Shown here piece after piece: positions 46,491 through 55,344 of a DNA stretch of 64,000 nt. Position 1 is the stretch's first letter. Every line of letters starts with the position of its first letter. The position numbers and the translations under genes were made by a program. Source of the DNA: Kineosporia sp. NBRC 101731 (GTDB lineage Bacteria > Actinomycetota > Actinomycetes > Actinomycetales > Kineosporiaceae); assembly GCF_030269305.1 (NCBI RefSeq), contig NZ_BSTC01000002.1, positions 124,001 through 188,000 on the forward strand. The letters are read 5' to 3'. The notes under the pieces are model-generated. The model was not told the DNA's origin, did no database searches, and was given only the letters and a program-made list of their open reading frames with translations.

Positions 46491-47666
46491 TCAGGCAGCC
46501 GGAAGATCTGCCGGTCGCCCGACGATGAAGCCCTGGCCGAACCCGACGCCCAGATCACGCAATGTCTGCAACTCACCGTCGGTCTCGATGCCCTCTGCCA
46601 CCAGCGACACCTTCGCCTCCTCGGCGAAACCGACCAGACTGCGAGTGAGGGCGAGCCGCATCGGGTCCAGGTCGACGCCACGGACAATCTCGATGTCGAG
46701 CTTGATCACCGAGGGCCGCAGCTTCAGCAGATGGACGAAGTTGGCGAAGCCTGCGCCGGCGTCGTCGACGACGATCTCCACCCCGGCCTTCCGCAGCACT
46801 CCGAGAGGCTGGGCGAGCAGGGCGTAGTCACGCACCTGGGTGTGCTCGGTGATCTCCACGCTGAGCGGGTAATGGGCGTGACGCAGTAGGAGGTCGACAA
46901 CACTCGGCGTCATCAGGGCCTCGGCGGACAGATTGACGTTCAGGCGGCCCCCGCCGGGAACCGCGGGCAGTTGCCGCAACGCCGACCGCATGGTCAGCAG
47001 TTCCAGCTGCACCCCCACCCCGGCCCGCATCGCCGCCTCGAAAGCATGTGCAGGAGTAGGAAATCCAGGATCGTCAAAGCGGGCGAGCGCCTCGTAGCCG
47101 ACGACGCCACCGTTCATCAGATCGACGATCGGCTGGTACACCATGCGGAACCGGCTGCCGTCGAGCGCCTCGTGAATGAGCCCGGACTCGCCGATCTGGG
47201 CGCGGCGCAACTGCTCGCTCATCACCTCGGCAAGCAGGCCGAGGAACTGCGTGGCGCGCTCGTCCAGCCCCGGTGTACTCACACCGCTGGCACACACCAG
47301 CAGCGCCCGGCTGCCGATGGGGATGGCCGCGTAGGACCCGACCCCGTGGATGCGCGTGGTGGGCAGGTCGCGGCTGACCGGGTGCCAGTGCGTGTCGGCC
47401 AGATGGGTCGGCAGTGTGCCCGCGAGGATGTGCTGGGTGTACGTGCCCTCGATGGGCGTTCGATGGTCGAGCAGAAAATTCAGTGTCGTCTGACCACAAT
47501 CGGCGGCCCGCAGAGCCACGTGGTCACCGAGGACCTCGACCACGGCGGCGAACTCCATGCCCAGGTGCACACGAGCCAACCGGAGCAGCCGCCGGATCTC
47601 CAGATCCTCACCAGAAACACGTGGTCGCGGAAAGGACGGCGCAGATGCCGTCTCAGTGCTTTCCAC
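46491..47666 (-). CDS. GAF-EAL cyclic di-GMP phosphodiesterase
   Basis: About 391 residues. An N-terminal GAF-like sensor (LLRLARVHLGMEFAAVVEV, GVGSYAAIPIGSRALLVC) precedes a complete EAL domain: QPIVDLMNGGVVGYEALARF (EAL glutamate), NVNLSAEAL, SVEITEHTQV, VVDDAGAGFANFVHL (metal Asp pair), IKLDIEIV and VAEGIETDGE. It should hydrolyse cyclic di-GMP. I use GTG 47666, which has GGGG before it, rather than the TTG at 47750 with no ribosome site. Convergent with the GGDEF gene, so the two may set opposite sides of the same signal. Confidence 0.9.
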   Translation of the reverse strand: MESTETASAPSFPRPRVSGEDLEIRRLLRLARVHLGMEFAAVVEVLGDHVALRAADCGQTTLNFLLDHRTPIEGTYTQHILAGTLPTHLADTHWHPVSRDLPTTRIHGVGSYAAIPIGSRALLVCASGVSTPGLDERATQFLGLLAEVMSEQLRRAQIGESGLIHEALDGSRFRMVYQPIVDLMNGGVVGYEALARFDDPGFPTPAHAFEAAMRAGVGVQLELLTMRSALRQLPAVPGGGRLNVNLSAEALMTPSVVDLLLRHAHYPLSVEITEHTQVRDYALLAQPLGVLRKAGVEIVVDDAGAGFANFVHLLKLRPSVIKLDIEIVRGVDLDPMRLALTRSLVGFAEEAKVSLVAEGIETDGELQTLRDLGVGFGQGFIVGRPADLPAA

Positions 47667-47794
47667 AGATTTGCCCCATCCCGGCACTTCGGCGCGCTGA
47701 TCGTCGACCCAGCTTGATTTTACGGGAGCAAACGTGACCGACCGAGGCAAAGCTTTTCAGCAGTCCCCGGTCCATCGGATTGCGCGCCGGACCC

Positions 47795-47841
47795 GTGACA
47801 GGATTTCCTGCTGAATCCTGTCACATGGGGCTTTTTGCCCC
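47795..47841. terminator. Two adjacent perfect stem-loops between PPOX and EAL genes
   Basis: GTGACAGGATT (47795-47805) pairs with AATCCTGTCAC (47814-47824), 8-base loop. Right beside it GGGGC-TTTTT-GCCCC (47827-47841). They lie downstream of the PPOX gene and upstream of the EAL gene, both minus strand, so they may end the first transcript. The 11-bp symmetric arms could also be a regulator site. Confidence 0.55.
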
Positions 47842-47894
47842 ACCGGCAACAAGTGTGATTTATACCACTTGCCACACGGTGGGACCAACTGGGA

Positions 47895-48557
47895 TCACTC
47901 CTGGTTGACCGGGTACAGCCCCTGCGCGTAGTTCGAGGACGAGTAGTAGGCCTCGACCTCCGCCAGCGTCTGGTCCGGCCGCTCCATCTGATGGGCGATC
48001 TTCGCCCGCGACGGCAGGTGCTCGGGGTTCCAGGTCTCCTGATTCCACAGCTCCGAGCGCATGAACGCCTTGCCGCAGTGGAAGAACACCTCTTCGACGG
48101 ACAGCACCAAGGCCAGCACCGGGCGGTGGCCCTTGACCACCATCCGGTCGAAGAAGGGCGCGTCACTGACGATGCGCGCCCGCCCGTTGATCCGGAGCGT
48201 GTCCGTCCGGCCGGGGATCATGAACAGCAGCCCGGCCCGAGGATTGCTCAGGATGTTCAGGTAGCCGTCGACGCGGCGGTTACCCGCCCGTTCGGGCATG
48301 ACGACCGTGGTGTCGTCGATGACCTGGACGAAGCCGGCGGGGTCGCCCTTCGGCGAGACGTCGCACGACCCGTCGGCCGCGGACGTGGCCAGCAGGAGGA
48401 ACGGGGACGCGGCCAGCCACTCCCGGTGTGGCTGCTCCAAACGGGTCATCACCTTGTCCGCCACCCGCTGGATCGGTGTGCCGACCACCTCACGCAGCGC
48501 GTCGACGCTGGTCACCTCGGTCATACCCGCCAGCTCGGCCGGTGGCTCGATCTGCAT
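47895..48557 (-). CDS. PPOX-class FMN-dependent flavoprotein (MSMEG_1061 type)
   Basis: 220 residues from ATG 48557 (GGGAGGT 6 bp before). Matches the pyridoxamine 5'-phosphate oxidase-like split barrel: FLLLATSAADGSCDVSPKGD, VMPERAGNRRVDGYLNILSN, GLLFMIPGRTDTLRINGRAR and a C-terminal CGKAFMRSELWNQETWN. Substrate unknown; F420 or FMN redox roles are found in the family. It is divergent from an ECF sigma gene with 270 bp between, so co-regulation is possible. Confidence 0.88.
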   Translation of the reverse strand: MQIEPPAELAGMTEVTSVDALREVVGTPIQRVADKVMTRLEQPHREWLAASPFLLLATSAADGSCDVSPKGDPAGFVQVIDDTTVVMPERAGNRRVDGYLNILSNPRAGLLFMIPGRTDTLRINGRARIVSDAPFFDRMVVKGHRPVLALVLSVEEVFFHCGKAFMRSELWNQETWNPEHLPSRAKIAHQMERPDQTLAEVEAYYSSSNYAQGLYPVNQE

Positions 48558-48827
48558 GTGATACCTCCCGTGGTCCCGGGAACGGACCGCCGGGCCGGTT
48601 GGGCACCTGCGCCCCTCCCGGAAACCCTGCCCGGTAAGGAACGCGACTGGCAATGGGGTTTCGTCTGCGGGGCAGTGTCCGTCGGGTAGGTGGTTCCCCC
48701 AGAATGATGGACGAGGAGACGCGCGGCTTCCCATGGTCGGGGCGAAGACCGGAAGTTTGTCGGTGGCCGCCCCTACGCTTGCGGGCAGATCGACGAAGTG
48801 GCCGTTGTCTGGGAGGGGAACGCCGGC

Positions 48828-49892
48828 ATGAGCGAGGTCAGGACCGTCAAGGACGCTCTCGAGATCGATGATCGGGTCGGCGAGGAGCACCAGGCAGACG
48901 AACTGGAGCAGTTCCGCACCGAGCTCACGGCCTACGCCTACCGCATGCTCGGATCGGGCTTCGAGTCCGAAGATGCCGTGCAGGAGGCCATGATCCGGGG
49001 CTGGCGCGGGCTCGATCGGTTCGAGGGCCGTTCGGCTCTGCGTTCGTGGATGTACCGCATCACCACCAACGTCTGCCTCGACATGCTGAAGAGCCGCGAG
49101 CGCCGTGCTCTCCCGATGGATCTGGGCCCCTCGCAGAAGACGGCGGAGGTGGTGATCGGCGAGCCGCTCGGCGAAGCCACCTGGATCCAGCCGATCCCGG
49201 ACGGCCGGGTGCTCACCGGCACAGCCGACCCGGCCGAGGCCGCGGTGCAACGCGAGACCGTGCAGCTGGCCTTCATCGCCCTCCTGCAGAACCTGCCGCC
49301 GCGCCAGCGGGTGGTGCTGATCCTGCGCGAGGTGCTGCAGTGGAGAGCCGCCGAGGTGGCCGAGTTGCTCGACACGTCCGTTGCTTCGGTGAACAGCGCC
49401 CTGCAACGGGCCCGGGCCACGCTCGCCACCGACGGCACCACGCCGGACGAGGCGATCGCGAAGGCGACGGCCGGAGCCAGGGCGGGTTCTCTTTCCACCA
49501 GCTCGGCCGGCACCACCGACGGTGAGGCCGCCGATCTGCTGCAGCGTTATCTCCAGGTCTTCGAGAACTACGACATGGAGGGCCTGGTGGCCCTGCTGCA
49601 CGAAGACGCGACCATGTCGATGCCGCCGCTGAACCTTTGGCTGAGCGGCACGCAGGAGATCACCGCCTGGATGACCGGGCCCGGTTACGAGTGCCGGGGC
49701 TCCCGGCTCGTGGCCACCTCGGCCAACGGGATGCCGGCGTTCGCCCAGTACCGGGTCGCGCCCGATGGCGGCTGGAAACCATGGAGCCTGCAGGTGCTGC
49801 AGGTCGTCGACGGCCGCATCACCGACATGACCTTCTTCCTGGACACGCCTACCTTGTTCCCCTATTTCGGCCTGCCGGACCGTCTGGGGTGA
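48828..49892 (+). CDS. ECF sigma factor with SnoaL-like C-terminal domain
   Basis: About 354 residues. Sigma region 2 is YAYRMLGSGFESEDAVQEAM with FEGRSALRSWMYRITTNVCL. Region 4 is LQNLPPRQRVVLILREVLQW with AAEVAELLDTSVASVNSALQ. The C-terminal ~130 residues form an NTF2/SnoaL-like domain (LQRYLQVFENYDMEGLVALL, QYRVAPDGGWKPWSLQVLQV). This is the TIGR02960/SigG-like group, where the C-terminal domain replaces an anti-sigma factor. ATG 48828 has GGGAGGGG before it. The next gene starts at the stop (GTGA overlap). Confidence 0.93.
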   Translation: MSEVRTVKDALEIDDRVGEEHQADELEQFRTELTAYAYRMLGSGFESEDAVQEAMIRGWRGLDRFEGRSALRSWMYRITTNVCLDMLKSRERRALPMDLGPSQKTAEVVIGEPLGEATWIQPIPDGRVLTGTADPAEAAVQRETVQLAFIALLQNLPPRQRVVLILREVLQWRAAEVAELLDTSVASVNSALQRARATLATDGTTPDEAIAKATAGARAGSLSTSSAGTTDGEAADLLQRYLQVFENYDMEGLVALLHEDATMSMPPLNLWLSGTQEITAWMTGPGYECRGSRLVATSANGMPAFAQYRVAPDGGWKPWSLQVLQVVDGRITDMTFFLDTPTLFPYFGLPDRLG

Positions 49893-50926
49893 GTCTCTCG
49901 CCCGAGGAGGCCACGCACCAGCTCTACGCGGTCGAGCCGGGCCTGTTCACCGCCGAGCGCACGCGTCTGGCTGCCGCTGCCCGCACGAACGGTGACACCG
50001 TCGCCGCGAAGTCGATCGGTGGGCTCCGCCGGCCCACCACCTCGGCCTGGCTGGTCAATCAGCTGGCTCGGGGTGAACAGGGCTCCGGTGACGACATGGA
50101 GCGTCTCGACCACCTGGGCCGGGAACTCCGTGCGGCCCAGGCCGCCCTCGACGCGCCTCGCATGCGTGAGCTCACGAAGGAACGACACCAGCTCATCGCC
50201 GCGCTGGTCCGTCACGCCGAACACGTGGCCGGCGGGGCCGGGCAGAAGGTCAGCGTGGCCGTTCGCCGAGAACTGGAAGACACCCTCGGTGCCGCGGTGG
50301 CCGATGAGCAGGCCGCAAGGGCCGTGATGTCCGGCCGACTCACCCGCGCGCTCACATACGCAGGTTTCGGCGAGGTCGACATCACCGAGGCCACGGCCAC
50401 TCCACTCAGCGTGGTACTGCCGTACCGGGCGCGAGACAGTGACACCGGAGGCACGAAGGAGGCGGCCGGTCGACCCGGCGGCATGAGACGCAGTGACACG
50501 AAACTGCGCGATCCAGAACATGATTCTGGCGGAGGTGACCGGAAGAGCACCTCCCCGGACCAGCGCCCAGCCGCTCGGAAAGAACCTCGAGGCCACGTCG
50601 AGCAACGGGTCGAGCAACAGACCGCCCGTCGCGCCCGGGCCGAGGGACTGGTCGCGACCACCCGGGCCGAGGTCGCCGAGGCCGAGGCGGAGATGCAGCA
50701 GAAGGAACAGGAGCTCGCCGAGCTCACGTCGGAACAGGCCGACCTGCAGGCCAGGCTCGACGAGCTACAGGCCGAAGTGGTGGCGGTGCGTCGCCGGCTC
50801 GACGCCGGTGATCGCCGCACGTCCCAGGTCGGGCGCGAGGTGAAACGTCAGGAGCGCCGGCTCAAAGACGCCGGCAAAGCGCTGGAGCGGGCGCAGGCGG
50901 CACTCGATCGTCATGAACCGTCCTGA
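49889..50926 (+). CDS. Coiled-coil protein coupled to the ECF sigma gene
   Basis: About 345 residues; no named family recognised. The GTG at 49889 overlaps the sigma stop, so it is translationally coupled. N-terminal ~190 residues are helical (RTRLAAAARTNGDTVAAKSI, SAWLVNQLARGEQGSGDDM). Then comes a disordered Gly/Ser/Asp stretch. The last ~120 residues are a long coiled coil (EVAEAEAEMQQKEQELAELT, LQARLDELQAEVVAVRRRLD). A role as a partner or target of the sigma factor is inference from coupling only. Confidence 0.75.
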   Translation: MSLSPEEATHQLYAVEPGLFTAERTRLAAAARTNGDTVAAKSIGGLRRPTTSAWLVNQLARGEQGSGDDMERLDHLGRELRAAQAALDAPRMRELTKERHQLIAALVRHAEHVAGGAGQKVSVAVRRELEDTLGAAVADEQAARAVMSGRLTRALTYAGFGEVDITEATATPLSVVLPYRARDSDTGGTKEAAGRPGGMRRSDTKLRDPEHDSGGGDRKSTSPDQRPAARKEPRGHVEQRVEQQTARRARAEGLVATTRAEVAEAEAEMQQKEQELAELTSEQADLQARLDELQAEVVAVRRRLDAGDRRTSQVGREVKRQERRLKDAGKALERAQAALDRHEPS

Positions 50927-50936
50927 ATGAGCGAAC

Positions 50937-50970
50937 CAGGTCTTTCGATGGGATCAAACGATCGAACCTC
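50937..50970. terminator. Imperfect stem-loop between convergent genes
   Basis: GGT-CT-TTCGAT (50939-50949) can pair with ATCGAACC (50961-50968) around GGGATCAAACG. Weak, but placed between two convergent stops. Confidence 0.35.
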
Positions 50971-52800
50971 TCAGGGCTCATAGTCGTCGTGCAGTACGAC
51001 CCGGGAGAACTCGATCTCCTCCGCCCACTTCCAGAAGTGCAGTCTGCGGGCCTGCGGGGTGTTCCGCTGCAGGGACACCCGGAAACAGGTAGCACCGTCA
51101 TCGCGCCGCACCGGCTGGTCGTTGCCTCCGAGCCCGGTGCGTAGAGCGTGCATCTGCCGGCCGGCCGACGTCCCGGCCAGCCCGGTGAGCACCTCCACCG
51201 TCACATCCACGACCTTGTCGCGGTCGACACCGGGAGTCCCCTCGATCGAGGCCAGGAATCGCGAGCCGAGACGATAGGCCGACAACGGACGCCCCGTCTT
51301 CTCCCCCGCCGGGATCCGCCGCGCCCAGCACACCGTCACGTCGAACCGGAAACGGTCTTCAGGATCGGTGAAAAGGTCTTCCGACGAGAGCATCTCGCGG
51401 TGATCGCGCTGGGCTCCCCTGCGGTTGCGGCGCCGTAGGCGTTCCAGCTCACGGTCCCGGGCCTCCAGCAGCCCGATCCGCCGGGCCAGTTCGGCCTCCA
51501 GATGCTGCATCTCCAGGGTTGACGAGCGCAGTTCCTCCTCCAGCCGGGCCTTCTCGACCAGAGCCAGACGTTTGGCGGAACGTTCCTCCTCCACCGCCAG
51601 CAGCGCACTCCGCAGAGCGGTCTTCTTCGCCGGGCGTTCCAGCACCTGCGCGGCCCGGCCGGCCAGCATCGAGGGGGTCGGCCGGGGAAGTTCCCTGACT
51701 GTTGAGCCCTCGTGCAGTTGCTCGACGTCGTCCCGGGTTCCGGCATCGCCCTTCTCGAGATAGCTGAGACCGGGCACCCGCACGTTCGGAACGGGGGCGG
51801 GCAACGGCACCACGACCGGCCCTGACGGATCAGGACCCTCCGGACGACCGGAGACAGCCGGCGATTCCATCGGCGCGAGCCACCCAGGCCCGCCCGGCAG
51901 TACCGCGAGGGACCGCACCGGAACGTCATCATCGACGTCCACCATGCTCAGTGCGGTGCCACCGGCGCAGACCCGCACCGGCACCACCTCCCCCACCGAC
52001 ATCAGGTCCCGCAGATCGTCGGTCAGGTCGCCCGTCACCCGGGCCCGGGACAGGAAGCTCGGGAAACCGGGCAGCAGAGCGATCTCGCACACCGACTCAC
52101 CCACCGACTCGACCCGTCCGAGAAGTACTTCCCCGTCGACGACCTCGGCCATCCGCTCGCCCGGGGGCATCCGCATCCCGGAGACGTCCAGCCGCCGGGA
52201 CCGGTCGTCGTAGATCCCGTGCACCTGCATGCCCCGCTCGAACAACCGGTCCGACGCCACCCCGGCGCACAGCAGGCCGACCTGGATCGTCGCGTATCCG
52301 CCGCCCTCCAGCATGACCATCGCCTGGGACGGATTCGGGCAACCGCTGACGGTTCCCTTCACCTCCGGTGCCGGACCCCGACCCGGGGCCGCCGTACGGG
52401 CCCTCAGCAGGCCGGCCGCATCAGCGGCCCTCAGCCCGTCGTCCAGCAGACGCTCGGTGGTGGCTGTCCCCTCCGCCTCCGAGTAGGCGAACCGCAACCG
52501 TGACCGGCGCAGGTCCCGCACCCACTCCAGCCCGGTCGGATAGACCCGCCCGGCACCGCCGTACACCTGGGTCATCTCGGGCATGCCGCGGGAGAACGCC
52601 CAGGACGCCGCCGGGTCGCAGATCAGGTAGACGTCGGCCAGCCCGTCCAGTTCACGGGCCAGCCGTCCGGCGTCGATGTAGGGCCGCTCCGCCCCCCGCG
52701 CCATCGTGACCACGACCGTGGGTCGCAGCCGTCCGGGCCGGTTGAGCTCCTCGGCCAGTTCCTCGGCCCGCCTGGGACCGGTGATCGTCTGAACTCCCAC
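50971..52800 (-). CDS. Uncharacterised S1/OB-fold and coiled-coil protein
   Basis: 609 residues from GTG 52800 (GGGGGA 6 bp before). I do not recognise a named family. Part 1 (about 1-140): alpha/beta domain with RPTVVVTMARGAERPYIDA, GLADVYLICDPAASWAFS and the striking VYGGAGRVYP block. Part 2 (about 145-320): one or two S1-like OB folds (EVLLGRVESVGESVCEIALL, then VGEVVPVRVCAGGTALSMVD). Part 3 (about 375-460): a coiled coil (SAKRLALVEKARLEEELRSS). Part 4: a C-terminal domain with RPLSAYRLGSRFLAS and TPQARRLHFWKWAEEIEFSR. RNA binding is possible by the S1 fold. It is next to a UbiA gene, 51 bp apart. Confidence 0.72.
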   Translation of the reverse strand: MGVQTITGPRRAEELAEELNRPGRLRPTVVVTMARGAERPYIDAGRLARELDGLADVYLICDPAASWAFSRGMPEMTQVYGGAGRVYPTGLEWVRDLRRSRLRFAYSEAEGTATTERLLDDGLRAADAAGLLRARTAAPGRGPAPEVKGTVSGCPNPSQAMVMLEGGGYATIQVGLLCAGVASDRLFERGMQVHGIYDDRSRRLDVSGMRMPPGERMAEVVDGEVLLGRVESVGESVCEIALLPGFPSFLSRARVTGDLTDDLRDLMSVGEVVPVRVCAGGTALSMVDVDDDVPVRSLAVLPGGPGWLAPMESPAVSGRPEGPDPSGPVVVPLPAPVPNVRVPGLSYLEKGDAGTRDDVEQLHEGSTVRELPRPTPSMLAGRAAQVLERPAKKTALRSALLAVEEERSAKRLALVEKARLEEELRSSTLEMQHLEAELARRIGLLEARDRELERLRRRNRRGAQRDHREMLSSEDLFTDPEDRFRFDVTVCWARRIPAGEKTGRPLSAYRLGSRFLASIEGTPGVDRDKVVDVTVEVLTGLAGTSAGRQMHALRTGLGGNDQPVRRDDGATCFRVSLQRNTPQARRLHFWKWAEEIEFSRVVLHDDYEP

Positions 52801-52850
52801 GCTGCATCCCCCTTTCTCACCGATCGGCAGAACCGGGGACCGTCTGAAGA

Positions 52851-53708
52851 TCAGGCCGTCACGAGGAACCCGGCCACCACGAGTGCCACGGCGATCAGCG
52901 TCAGCCGGAACGCCGCTCGTCCGCCGCTCGCCCCGACGCGCCCGATCGCCCCGGTGATCCCGAGAGTCACCCCCGCCGCCAGCAACAGGACCGCGAAAAC
53001 CTTCCGCAGCACCCCGATACCGTCCGATCCGAGCACCCCGAACAACAGACACGCCGCCGCCAGCGCGATCAGCACCGCCATCACGCTCAGCGAGCGGTCG
53101 GGCCCGATGCGCTGGGGCAGCCCTCTCACCCCGGTGATCGCGTCCGCTGCGCTGTCGCCCACCGTGTTCGCGAAGTGCGCGCCGGCTCCGAGCAGAGCGG
53201 CAGCACCCATGGTGGACGCCGGTGGCCACTGCCCGAGTACGGCCAGCGAGGCGATGGCCGGGAGAAGACCGAACGAGACCAGATAGGGAAGCGGGCTGAT
53301 CGGTGCACTTTTCAGCCCGGCGTTGTAGCCGACCGCGCTGAGGACAGCGACGAGATGACAGAGAGCGGCGTCGTTCCCGAGCCGCCAGGACAGCAGAACC
53401 GCGGCTGCGGCGGCGCAACAGGCACTCGCAGCAACCACTCTCGCGTCGATCAGCCCGGCGCTGATCGGCTTGTCGGTGCGCTGCGCGACCTCGTCCCGTG
53501 AGGCGTCGAACGCGTCGTTGGACCAGCCCACGCACAGCTGCCCGGCCAGGATCGCCACCCCGACCGACACCGCCCGCCCGAAACCGTCCACCGAAAGACC
53601 GTTCTGAACGGCGATCGCATACGCCGTAGCGAATACGGTGACGGCCGCGGACGGCAACGGATGGCACGCCGCGAGCAGTCCTCGCGCCGCGCGTCCCCAC
53701 GTTCGCAT
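52851..53708 (-). CDS. UbiA-family prenyltransferase
   Basis: 285-residue membrane protein with about eight to nine hydrophobic segments. First Asp-rich motif is SNDAFDASRDEVAQRTDKPI (NDxxDxxxD type); second is VGDSAADAITGVRG. These bind Mg-diphosphate of the prenyl donor. The ATG at 53708 follows GGAGGAACG. The aromatic acceptor is unknown; actinobacterial members serve menaquinone-like or other lipid pathways. It lies upstream of the S1/coiled-coil gene on the same strand and may be co-transcribed with it. Confidence 0.9.
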   Translation of the reverse strand: MRTWGRAARGLLAACHPLPSAAVTVFATAYAIAVQNGLSVDGFGRAVSVGVAILAGQLCVGWSNDAFDASRDEVAQRTDKPISAGLIDARVVAASACCAAAAAVLLSWRLGNDAALCHLVAVLSAVGYNAGLKSAPISPLPYLVSFGLLPAIASLAVLGQWPPASTMGAAALLGAGAHFANTVGDSAADAITGVRGLPQRIGPDRSLSVMAVLIALAAACLLFGVLGSDGIGVLRKVFAVLLLAAGVTLGITGAIGRVGASGGRAAFRLTLIAVALVVAGFLVTA

Positions 53709-53804
53709 CGTTCCTCCAGCCGTTCGGACCACCACCCGCGTCCACCCGCGTCTATCCTGACGTCCGATTCAATCCGATCCAGGCGCCTGCCGTACTGTCG
53801 AGAT

Positions 53805-54302
53805 GTGCCCGTGAAGCTGCTGATCATGTCCGACACCCACCTACCCAAACGTGGGCAGGACCTGCCCGCGCAGGTCTGGGACGGCGTGGCGGAGGCCGAT
53901 GTGGTGTTCCACGCCGGTGACTGGGTGCTGGAGTCATTGCTGGACAAGCTGGAGCGCCGCGCGAAACGCGTGGTCGGGGTGTGGGGCAACAACGACGGGC
54001 CGGGTCTGCGCCGGCGCCTGCCGGAGGTGGCCCGGCTGGAGCTGGAAGGCCTCCGGATCGCGATGACGCACGAGACGGGGGCCTCCGACGGTCGGGAGAA
54101 GCGCTGCGACAAGGCCTACCCCGACACCGACCTGCTGATCTTCGGGCACAGCCATATCCCCTGGGACACCCTCACTCCGGGCGGCCTGCGCCTGCTGAAC
54201 CCCGGCTCCCCCACCGACCGCCGCAAGCAGCCCGACCACACCTACCTCACGGCAGTGGCCGAGAACGGCGCCCTTCACGACGTGGTGCTGCACCGGATCT
54301 AG
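53805..54302 (+). CDS. YfcE-type calcineurin-like phosphodiesterase
   Basis: About 165 residues. Metal ligands and catalytic motifs: MSDTHLPK (D-x-H), DVVFHAGDWV (GD), GVWGNNDGPG (GNND), MTHE (H) and IFGHSHIP (GHSH). This is a small metallophosphoesterase of the YfcE/MJ0936 type with broad phosphodiesterase activity. GTG 53805 and GTG 53811 are both possible starts and neither has a good ribosome site. It ends before the terminator shared with tRNA-Lys. Confidence 0.92.
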   Translation: MPVKLLIMSDTHLPKRGQDLPAQVWDGVAEADVVFHAGDWVLESLLDKLERRAKRVVGVWGNNDGPGLRRRLPEVARLELEGLRIAMTHETGASDGREKRCDKAYPDTDLLIFGHSHIPWDTLTPGGLRLLNPGSPTDRRKQPDHTYLTAVAENGALHDVVLHRI

Positions 54303-54369
54303 GGCCCAGCGCCTGAGCCCTGCCCTCACCGCGGCAACCGCCCAGCATCTGCTGGCTCCAAACACACGA

Positions 54370-54395
54370 AAGGCCAGGTCCGTAGACCTGGCCTT
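54370..54395. terminator. Bidirectional terminator between phosphodiesterase and tRNA-Lys
   Basis: AAGGCCAGGTC (54370-54380) pairs perfectly with GACCTGGCCTT (54385-54395) around CGTA, an 11-bp stem. On the minus strand it is followed by TTTCGTGTGTTT. It can end both convergent transcripts. Confidence 0.85.
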
Positions 54396-54404
54396 CGCCG
54401 AGGG

Positions 54405-54477
<73 letters not shown>

Positions 54478-54639
54478 TCGCTGCTCGGCGCCTTGCGGCC
54501 CCTCGCTGCGTTGAAAACATTACCAGTTCCCCGGCCCAACTACGAAATTGGTATCCGCTCCCCACCGCGTGACGGGCGGCACAGACGCGTCCAGGCCTGC
54601 TCAGAGCACCGGAACCGTCACGCGGGCGGGTGAAGGGGG

Positions 54640-55296
54640 TCAGGAGGGCGGGAGAACGTACTTCTTCGCGGCGGCCCGGGCCGTCTCACTGTCAGGGCCG
54701 GGCTGGGGCACGAAGAGCACCTCGCGGTAGTACTTCAGCTCCTCGATGCTCTCCCGGATGTCGGCGAGGGCGCGGTGGCCACCGTTCTTGGACGGGGAGG
54801 CGAAGTACACCCGGGGGTACCAACGGCGGGCGAGCTCCTTGATCGAGGAGACGTCCACGATGCGGTAGTGCAGGTGCGCGTCGATCTCCGGCATGTCGCG
54901 CAGCAGGAAGGCGCGGTCGGTGCCGACCGAGTTCCCGGCCAGGGGCGCCTTGCGCGGATCCGGCACCCACGCCTTGATGTAATCCAGTACGAGCTTCTGG
55001 GCCTCCTGAAGCGTCACACCACCGTCCAGCTCGGTGAGCAGGCCCGAGGTGGTGTGCATGGTGCGGACCACGTCCACCATGGTGTCCACCACGCCGTCGG
55101 GCGGCCTGATGACGACGTCAACACCCTCGCCGAGCACGTTGAGCTGGGAATCGGTGACTAGCGCAGCCACCTCGATGAGGGCGTCCTTCCCCAGATCGAG
55201 GCCGGTCATCTCGCAGTCGATCCACACGATGCGGTCCTGCGAACGTTCGCTGTTCTCCGATGTCACGGCCGGTACTCTACGCTCCGAGACGTTCAT
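54640..55296 (-). CDS. orn: Oligoribonuclease
   Basis: 218 residues. The 3'-5' exonuclease clears 2-5 nt RNA and pGpG, the product of cyclic di-GMP breakdown. DEDDh residues are in [12 protein letters not shown] (D, E), [11 protein letters not shown] (D), [16 protein letters not shown] and [14 protein letters not shown] (H, D). The ATG at 55296 has AGGAG 5 bp before. It is divergent from a PrsW-like gene 48 bp away. In this genome it would act downstream of the EAL phosphodiesterase. Confidence 0.96.
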   Translation of the reverse strand: MNVSERRVPAVTSENSERSQDRIVWIDCEMTGLDLGKDALIEVAALVTDSQLNVLGEGVDVVIRPPDGVVDTMVDVVRTMHTTSGLLTELDGGVTLQEAQKLVLDYIKAWVPDPRKAPLAGNSVGTDRAFLLRDMPEIDAHLHYRIVDVSSIKELARRWYPRVYFASPSKNGGHRALADIRESIEELKYYREVLFVPQPGPDSETARAAAKKYVLPPS

Positions 55297-55344
55297 CGGC
55301 TCCTGTTGAACCGCCGGGTACCCCGCGCCGCTAATCTCGACCGG

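Noticed and set aside
48558-49601. Long upstream extension of the PPOX frame
   Set aside because: Overlaps the sigma gene on the other strand; the ATG at 48557 has a strong ribosome site.
52801-53745. Extension of the S1/coiled-coil frame over the UbiA gene
   Set aside because: UbiA motifs are in another frame and a GTG with ribosome site exists at 52800.
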